From NCBI RefSeq assembly GCF_013031405.1, contig NZ_WPZY01000008.1, positions 169,070 to 233,069 on the forward strand: a stretch of 64,000 nt of DNA, read 5' to 3'. The stretch comes from Ruegeria sp. HKCCD8929 (GTDB taxonomy: Bacteria; Pseudomonadota; Alphaproteobacteria; Rhodobacterales; Rhodobacteraceae). The position numbers were made by a program, and so were the translations under genes. The notes beneath the pieces are model-generated. The model saw nothing but the letters and a program-made list of their open reading frames with translations. It was not told where the DNA came from and ran no database searches. Position 1 is the stretch's first letter. The number at the start of each line of letters is the position of its first letter. Of the stretch, positions 58,803 through 64,000 are shown in pieces.

Positions 58803-59687
58803 ATGGCACCGAACCTGACAGGCGCCCTTTTGATGATGGGCAGCATGGCCGCCTTCACCGTGAACGACACACTGGTCAAGGCGGTCGGCGCCGACCTGCC
58901 CCTGTTCCAGCTTGTCACCCTGCGCGGGATACTGGCGACGGTGCTGATCTATGCCTTGGCCGGCCACCTCGGCGCCCTGCACCTGCGCTTTCCGCGCCGC
59001 GACAAGGTGCTGATCCTGCTCCGGTGCATGACCGAGATTGGCGTGACCTTCTTTTTCCTGACCGCGCTGATGCACATGCCGCTGGCCAATGTCACCGCGG
59101 TGCTGCAGGCGCTGCCGCTGACGGTGACACTGGGGGCGGCGCTGGTTTTCGGCGAGCAAGTGGGCTGGCGGAGGATGACCGCCATCGGGATAGGCTTTCT
59201 GGGCATGCTGCTGATCGTCCGGCCCGGGCCGGACGGGTTCTCGATCCATGCGATCTATGCGCTGATGTCCGTGGTCTGCATCACCGCGCGGGACCTGCTG
59301 ACGCGGCGGATGTCGGCCGAGGTGCCCTCGATGGTCGTCACGCTGGCCACCTCGCTCGCGGTCACGCTCACCGCCGCGCTGGCCTCGGTTACCACCGGAT
59401 GGGTGCCGGTCAGCGCCGAAAGCGGTGTCCTGATCGTGGCGGCGGCGGGGTTCATCCTGATGGGATACCTGTTTAGCGTGATGGTGATGCGGGTGGGAGA
59501 GGTGGGTTTTGTCGCGCCGTTCCGCTATTCCGGTCTGATCTGGGCGCTGCTGCTGGGCTGGGCGGTGTTCGGCGACTGGCCAGACCCGGTGACGCTACTG
59601 GGCGCGGGGCTGGTCGTTGCGGCGGGCCTCTTCACCTTGTTCCGCGAGCGGGCGCGTCAGGACGCGGCAAACACCCGGCACACCTGA
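58803..59687 (+). CDS. EamA/DMT-family transporter
   Basis: A 294-residue membrane protein with about ten hydrophobic segments in two EamA repeats (GSMAAFTVNDTLVKAVGADL ... and the second half from about residue 150). Drug/metabolite transporters of this type export amino acids or nucleobases. The substrate is unknown. Its 3' end overlaps the convergent rhamnosyl transferase-like gene by 31 bases. The 186-base gap before it shows no clear RNA or promoter. Confidence 0.88.
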   Translation: MAPNLTGALLMMGSMAAFTVNDTLVKAVGADLPLFQLVTLRGILATVLIYALAGHLGALHLRFPRRDKVLILLRCMTEIGVTFFFLTALMHMPLANVTAVLQALPLTVTLGAALVFGEQVGWRRMTAIGIGFLGMLLIVRPGPDGFSIHAIYALMSVVCITARDLLTRRMSAEVPSMVVTLATSLAVTLTAALASVTTGWVPVSAESGVLIVAAAGFILMGYLFSVMVMRVGEVGFVAPFRYSGLIWALLLGWAVFGDWPDPVTLLGAGLVVAAGLFTLFRERARQDAANTRHT

Positions 59688-60463
59688 TCGGCGTCGATGG
59701 CAAACCGGGTGGCGAACTCACCCTCCTGCCCCGGCGTCAGCGGGCTCAGTTCCACCGGTTTCGCCTTCACCTGCGGCGAGTCGTTGTACCGGTTATGGCT
59801 GCGCAGCCACATCGGCGCATCGGTAAAGCTCACCACCGGCATGAAACGCCCGATCTTGGTATGGGCGAAGTTCATGATGGTCTGCTTGCAACCGCCCTGG
59901 ACATACATGCCGAGCGCTGGCGTCGCAAAGGGCCGCACCACCTCCTCGGCGGCGATGCCATCGGCCCCGAGCCGCGCAATGAAGCCGCGATTATAGTCGA
60001 TAGCCACGGTCTTGTTCTTGCGGATTAGCCCGTCGCAATCGCGCACCGCCTGGCGCATCCGCTCGATGAAATCGACGGCCACCGCATCGTCATCATCGAA
60101 CCGGAACTGCAGGCAGGGTTTGTCCGGGTTCCGGCGGGCGGCATTCAGCACCTCTTTCATCACTTCCCGATGCCTGCGCGGCGGCTGCACCACGATCCGA
60201 ACCTGCGGCATGTCCGCCGTCAGATCGTGCAGCCGGTCGCGATGCGGTGCAGACAAACTGTCCCCGATCACGATGATCAGATCGAAATTCTGTCGTGTCT
60301 GCGCGCGCAGGCCCGGCAGGGCGACGGTCTCGAACAGACGAAAGCGTTCTTCGATCCGGTCGGGCTGATAGAGGTAGCGGATACGCTCCTCGATACTGTC
60401 ATGCCCGACCTGAAAACCACCGATGGCCGGGTAGGAAAAACGGCATAGACCGATTGCTTGCAT
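59657..60463 (-). CDS. Putative rhamnosyltransferase-like protein
   Basis: A 268-residue protein of the putative rhamnosyl transferase family found in Rhodobacterales. GLCRFSYPAIGGFQ at the start, IVIGDSLSAPHRDRL and a QFRFDDDDAVAVDF segment (about residues 119-132, likely nucleotide-sugar/metal site) are visible, fitting a GT-A-like fold. Substrate and acceptor are unknown. It is convergent with and overlaps the EamA gene and is divergent from the str operon, sharing the 403-base gap that holds the str promoter. Confidence 0.78.
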   Translation of the reverse strand: MQAIGLCRFSYPAIGGFQVGHDSIEERIRYLYQPDRIEERFRLFETVALPGLRAQTRQNFDLIIVIGDSLSAPHRDRLHDLTADMPQVRIVVQPPRRHREVMKEVLNAARRNPDKPCLQFRFDDDDAVAVDFIERMRQAVRDCDGLIRKNKTVAIDYNRGFIARLGADGIAAEEVVRPFATPALGMYVQGGCKQTIMNFAHTKIGRFMPVVSFTDAPMWLRSHNRYNDSPQVKAKPVELSPLTPGQEGEFATRFAIDADQVCRVFAAS

Positions 60464-60609
60464 GGGGGGCCTTTCACGCGGGCAGGGCTTTGCACCGGAC
60501 TATGCCGAGCGCACCCTGAGCGCGCAAGAACACCAAAGGCTTGCACTGCGATCAAACCCCCAATAAGCCCATGCAAACCAACGTATCCCCTGCATCGAGG
60601 GTACCGCTG

Positions 60610-60638
60610 TTGACACCGGCTGCGACTCCCCCTATTAC
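60610..60638 (+). promoter_or_regulatory. Promoter of the str operon
   Basis: TTGACA (60610-60615), 17-base spacer and TATTAC (60633-60638) form a strong sigma-70-type promoter. It lies in the 403-base gap 60464-60866; the leader to rpsL is about 220 bases and includes a GCACGC/GCGTGC stem near the end. Nothing else was recognised in the gap. Confidence 0.75.
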
Positions 60639-60866
60639 GCGCGACATCTCGGTGCCGGGGGCCGCCCCAAAACCGATTTCAGTAATGAACTGGTCAAGGC
60701 CCGGACAATTTTGCCGTTCGCGCCCTCTGATAACCAACCGCGACGTTCACCTCGGAATGGGAACGCTCGCGGGTTTTGCGCTTGTGGACGCATCGGCGCA
60801 GTGAATTGAAACCGCACGCAACGCGCGTGCATGTCATGTGTGTTGCAAAACGGGGAAGAAACCGGA

Positions 60867-61238
60867 ATGCCAACTATTCAACAGCTGATCCGCAAACCGC
60901 GGCAGCCGAAAGTAAAACGCTCGAAGTCCATGCACCTGGAGCAGTGCCCGCAGAAACGCGGCGTCTGCACCCGCGTGTACACCACCACGCCGAAAAAGCC
61001 GAACTCGGCGATGCGTAAGGTTGCCAAGGTGCGCCTGACCAACGGGTTCGAGGTCATCTCGTACATCCCCGGGGAAAGCCACAACCTGCAGGAACACTCG
61101 GTTGTTCTGATCCGTGGCGGCCGTGTGAAAGACCTTCCCGGTGTGCGTTACCACATCCTGCGCGGTGTTCTGGATACCCAGGGCGTCAAAGACCGTAAGC
61201 AGCGTCGTTCGAAATACGGCGCGAAGCGTCCCAAGTAA
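60867..61238 (+). CDS. rpsL: 30S ribosomal protein S12
   Basis: A 123-residue S12 with [13 protein letters not shown] and the streptomycin-sensitive loops [20 protein letters not shown] and [12 protein letters not shown]. The lysines and proline at the classical resistance positions are the sensitive form. First gene of the str operon; rpsG follows after 15 bases. Confidence 0.99.
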   Translation: MPTIQQLIRKPRQPKVKRSKSMHLEQCPQKRGVCTRVYTTTPKKPNSAMRKVAKVRLTNGFEVISYIPGESHNLQEHSVVLIRGGRVKDLPGVRYHILRGVLDTQGVKDRKQRRSKYGAKRPK

Positions 61239-61724
<486 letters not shown>

Positions 61725-61742
61725 TCCGAGAGGCTTAGACCA

Positions 61743-63860
61743 ATGGCACGCGAATATCCGCTCGAACTATACCGTAACTTCGGTATCATGGCGCACATCG
61801 ACGCAGGCAAGACCACCTGCTCGGAGCGTATCCTGTATTACACCGGCAAATCCCACAACATCGGTGAGGTGCACGATGGTGCAGCCACCATGGACTGGAT
61901 GGAGCAGGAGCAGGAACGCGGCATCACCATCACCTCGGCTGCGACCACCACCTTCTGGGAGCGCACCGAGGACGGTCAGACCGCCGATACCCCCAAGCAC
62001 CGCCTGAACATCATCGACACCCCCGGCCACGTTGACTTCACCATCGAAGTCGAGCGTTCGCTGGCGGTTCTCGACGGTGCCGTCTGCGTTCTGGACGCAA
62101 ACGCCGGTGTTGAGCCCCAAACCGAAACCGTGTGGCGTCAGGCTGATCGCTACAAGGTTCCGCGCATGGTGTTCGTCAACAAGATGGACAAGATCGGCGC
62201 CGACTTCTTCAACTGCGTCAACATGATCGAAGACCGCACCGGCGCCCGCGCGGTTCCGGTCGGTATCCCGATCGGCGCAGAATCCGAGCTCGAAGGCCTG
62301 ATCGACCTGGTCACCATGGAAGAGTGGCTGTGGCAGGGCGAAGACCTGGGCGCAAGCTGGGTCAAGGCTCCGATCCGCGACGAGCTGAAGGACATGGCCG
62401 AGGAATGGCGCGGCAAGATGGTCGAAGCGGCCGTCGAGCAGGACGACGACGCCATGATGGAATACCTGGAAGGCAACGAGCCCGACGTTGCAACCCTGCG
62501 CAAACTGCTGCGCAAGGGCACGCTGGCGCTGGACTTCGTTCCGGTTCTGGGTGGGTCCGCGTTCAAGAACAAGGGCGTTCAGCCGCTCTTGAACGCTGTG
62601 ATCGACTATCTGCCCAGCCCGCTGGACGTTGTCGATTACATGGGCTTCAAACCCGGCGACGAGGAAGAAGTTCGTGACATCGCCCGCCGTGCCGACGACG
62701 CCATGGCGTTCTCGGGTCTGGCGTTCAAAATCATGAACGACCCCTTCGTCGGCTCGCTGACCTTCACCCGGATCTACTCGGGTGTCATGAACAAGGGCGA
62801 CTCGATCCTGAACTCGACCAAAGGTAAGAAAGAGCGCATCGGTCGTATGATGATGATGCACTCGAACAACCGGGAAGAGATCGAAGAAGCGTTTGCAGGC
62901 GACATCATCGCGCTGGCGGGTCTGAAAGACACCACCACCGGTGACACCCTGTGTGATGCGAAGGATCCGGTGGTTCTGGAAACCATGACTTTCCCCGATC
63001 CGGTGATCGAGATCGCGGTCGAGCCCAAGACCAAGGGCGACCAGGAGAAGATGTCCCAGGGTCTGGCCCGTCTGGCCGCCGAAGACCCGTCCTTCCGCGT
63101 GGAGACCGATATCGAATCCGGTCAGACCATCATGAAGGGCATGGGCGAACTTCACCTGGACATCCTGGTGGACCGTCTCAAGCGTGAATTCAAAGTCGAG
63201 GCCAACATCGGTGCGCCGCAGGTGGCCTATCGTGAGACCATCGGTCACGAGGTCGAGCACACCTACACCCACAAGAAACAGTCGGGTGGTTCGGGTCAGT
63301 TCGCCGAGGTGAAGATGATCATCTCGCCGACAGAGCCTGCCGAAGGTTACTCGTTCGAGAGCCGCATCGTTGGTGGTTCGGTGCCCAAGGAATACATCCC
63401 GGGCGTCGAAAAGGGCATCAACTCGGTTATGGACTCGGGTCCGATGGCCGGCTTCCCGGTGATCGACTTCAAGGTTGCCCTGATCGACGGTAAGTTCCAC
63501 GACGTGGACTCCAGCGTTCTGGCCTTTGAAATCGCCGCCCGTATGTGCATGCGCGAAGGGATGCGCAAGGCAGGTGCGAAACTGCTGGAACCGATCATGA
63601 AGGTCGAAGTGATCACCCCGGAAGAATATACCGGCGGTATCATTGGCGACCTCACCTCGCGTCGGGGCCAGGTGTCGGGTCAGGAACCGCGCGGCAACGC
63701 CATCGCGATTGACGCGTTCGTGCCGCTGGCCAACATGTTCGGCTACATCAACACCCTGCGTTCGATGTCGTCGGGCCGTGCCCAGTTCACCATGCAGTTC
63801 GACCACTACGATCCGGTTCCGCAGAACATCTCGGACGAGATCCAGTCGAAATATGCCTAA
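61743..63860 (+). CDS. fusA: Elongation factor G
   Basis: A 705-residue translocase with a complete G domain: AHIDAGKTT (P-loop), [12 protein letters not shown] (switch I), DTPGHVDF (switch II with catalytic His) and NKMD. Domain IV has [14 protein letters not shown]. This is the housekeeping EF-G and contrasts with the degenerate paralogue at 26139-28067. Confidence 0.99.
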   Translation: MAREYPLELYRNFGIMAHIDAGKTTCSERILYYTGKSHNIGEVHDGAATMDWMEQEQERGITITSAATTTFWERTEDGQTADTPKHRLNIIDTPGHVDFTIEVERSLAVLDGAVCVLDANAGVEPQTETVWRQADRYKVPRMVFVNKMDKIGADFFNCVNMIEDRTGARAVPVGIPIGAESELEGLIDLVTMEEWLWQGEDLGASWVKAPIRDELKDMAEEWRGKMVEAAVEQDDDAMMEYLEGNEPDVATLRKLLRKGTLALDFVPVLGGSAFKNKGVQPLLNAVIDYLPSPLDVVDYMGFKPGDEEEVRDIARRADDAMAFSGLAFKIMNDPFVGSLTFTRIYSGVMNKGDSILNSTKGKKERIGRMMMMHSNNREEIEEAFAGDIIALAGLKDTTTGDTLCDAKDPVVLETMTFPDPVIEIAVEPKTKGDQEKMSQGLARLAAEDPSFRVETDIESGQTIMKGMGELHLDILVDRLKREFKVEANIGAPQVAYRETIGHEVEHTYTHKKQSGGSGQFAEVKMIISPTEPAEGYSFESRIVGGSVPKEYIPGVEKGINSVMDSGPMAGFPVIDFKVALIDGKFHDVDSSVLAFEIAARMCMREGMRKAGAKLLEPIMKVEVITPEEYTGGIIGDLTSRRGQVSGQEPRGNAIAIDAFVPLANMFGYINTLRSMSSGRAQFTMQFDHYDPVPQNISDEIQSKYA

Positions 63861-63868
63861 TACGGGAG

Positions 63869-63923
63869 GGCCGGGCTGAAGCCCGGCCTACCCACAACTC
63901 ATAGGCCGGGCTTCAGCCCGGCC
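63869..63923. repeat. 22-bp inverted-repeat pair between fusA and tuf
   Basis: GGCCGGGCTGAAGCCCGGCC plus TA (63869-63890) and its exact reverse complement (63902-63923) flank an 11-base spacer. Each arm is itself nearly palindromic. It lies between fusA and the tuf ribosome-binding site. Confidence 0.92.
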
Positions 63924-63945
63924 CCCGCAAAACAAGGAGGCCATC

Positions 63946-64000
63946 ATGGCAAAGGAAAAGTTTGAGCGTACGAAACCGCACGTGAACATTGGCACGGTTG
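63946..64000 (+). CDS. tuf: Elongation factor Tu (partial, N-terminus only)
   Basis: The 5' end of tuf: MAKEKFERTKPHVNIGTV, the usual EF-Tu N-terminus before the P-loop. AAGGAGG precedes the ATG. The gene runs out of the window. Confidence 0.97.
   Translation, partial: MAKEKFERTKPHVNIGTV

Overview
The window looks like the chromosome of a marine Rhodobacteraceae bacterium of the Roseobacter group, probably Ruegeria-like. The family call rests on several things seen together. There is an fnrL regulator beside hemN and a ccoNOQP-ccoGHIS cluster with TTGAC-N4-rTCAA boxes. There is a membrane-anchored CycM-type cytochrome c and a TrcR (DUF1013) regulator. Coding is G+C-rich, and L11/L1, L10/L7-L12, rpoBC and the str genes lie close together. 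The genus is inferred from general resemblance, not from a search. Almost everything is ordinary core chromosome; no prophage, insertion sequence, CRISPR array, rRNA or tRNA was seen.

Layout. 1-5 kb: a partial MocR regulator, a coiled-coil methyltransferase, an ArsR regulator with an ArsP-type permease, and trcR. 4.7-14.7 kb: a secreted RNase T2, a GST, recR, ybaB and dnaX (with a TauD-like dioxygenase and a small putative nuclease-fold gene inserted), a phosphatase, a cobalamin-riboswitch-controlled Cys-rich protein, a TetR/hydrolase pair and rsgA. 14.8-28 kb: SRP RNA, a 2',3'-cyclic nucleotide phosphodiesterase, nudC, pheA, cycM, a complete yejABEF peptide ABC transporter and a degenerate EF-G paralogue. 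28-43.7 kb: the micro-oxic respiration block hemN, fnrL, a universal stress protein, ccoNOQP, ccoGHIS, with two LysR genes and an SHMT-like gene between. 43.8-64 kb: the transcription/translation block secE, nusG, rplKA, rplJL, rpoBC, rpsL, rpsG, fusA and the start of tuf.

The last block is the most interesting because it is broken up by non-ribosomal genes. An AbiV-family (HEPN) abortive-infection gene sits between nusG and rplK, a two-domain SnoaL-like gene between rplA and rplJ, and three unrelated genes between rpoC and rpsL. Each conserved piece has its own promoter-like sequence or terminator, so the usual superoperon seems divided into separate units.

The most notable non-coding structures are three copies of a three-palindrome element, each in a tail-to-tail gene gap; an antisense-oriented cobalamin riboswitch with a plausible SD-masking hairpin; a perfect 22-bp inverted repeat upstream of ybaB; a 22-bp inverted pair between fusA and tuf; and clear operator palindromes at arsR, tetR and lysR genes. 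In the respiration block three FNR-type boxes tie hemN/fnrL, uspA/ccoN and ccoG to one oxygen-responsive regulator.
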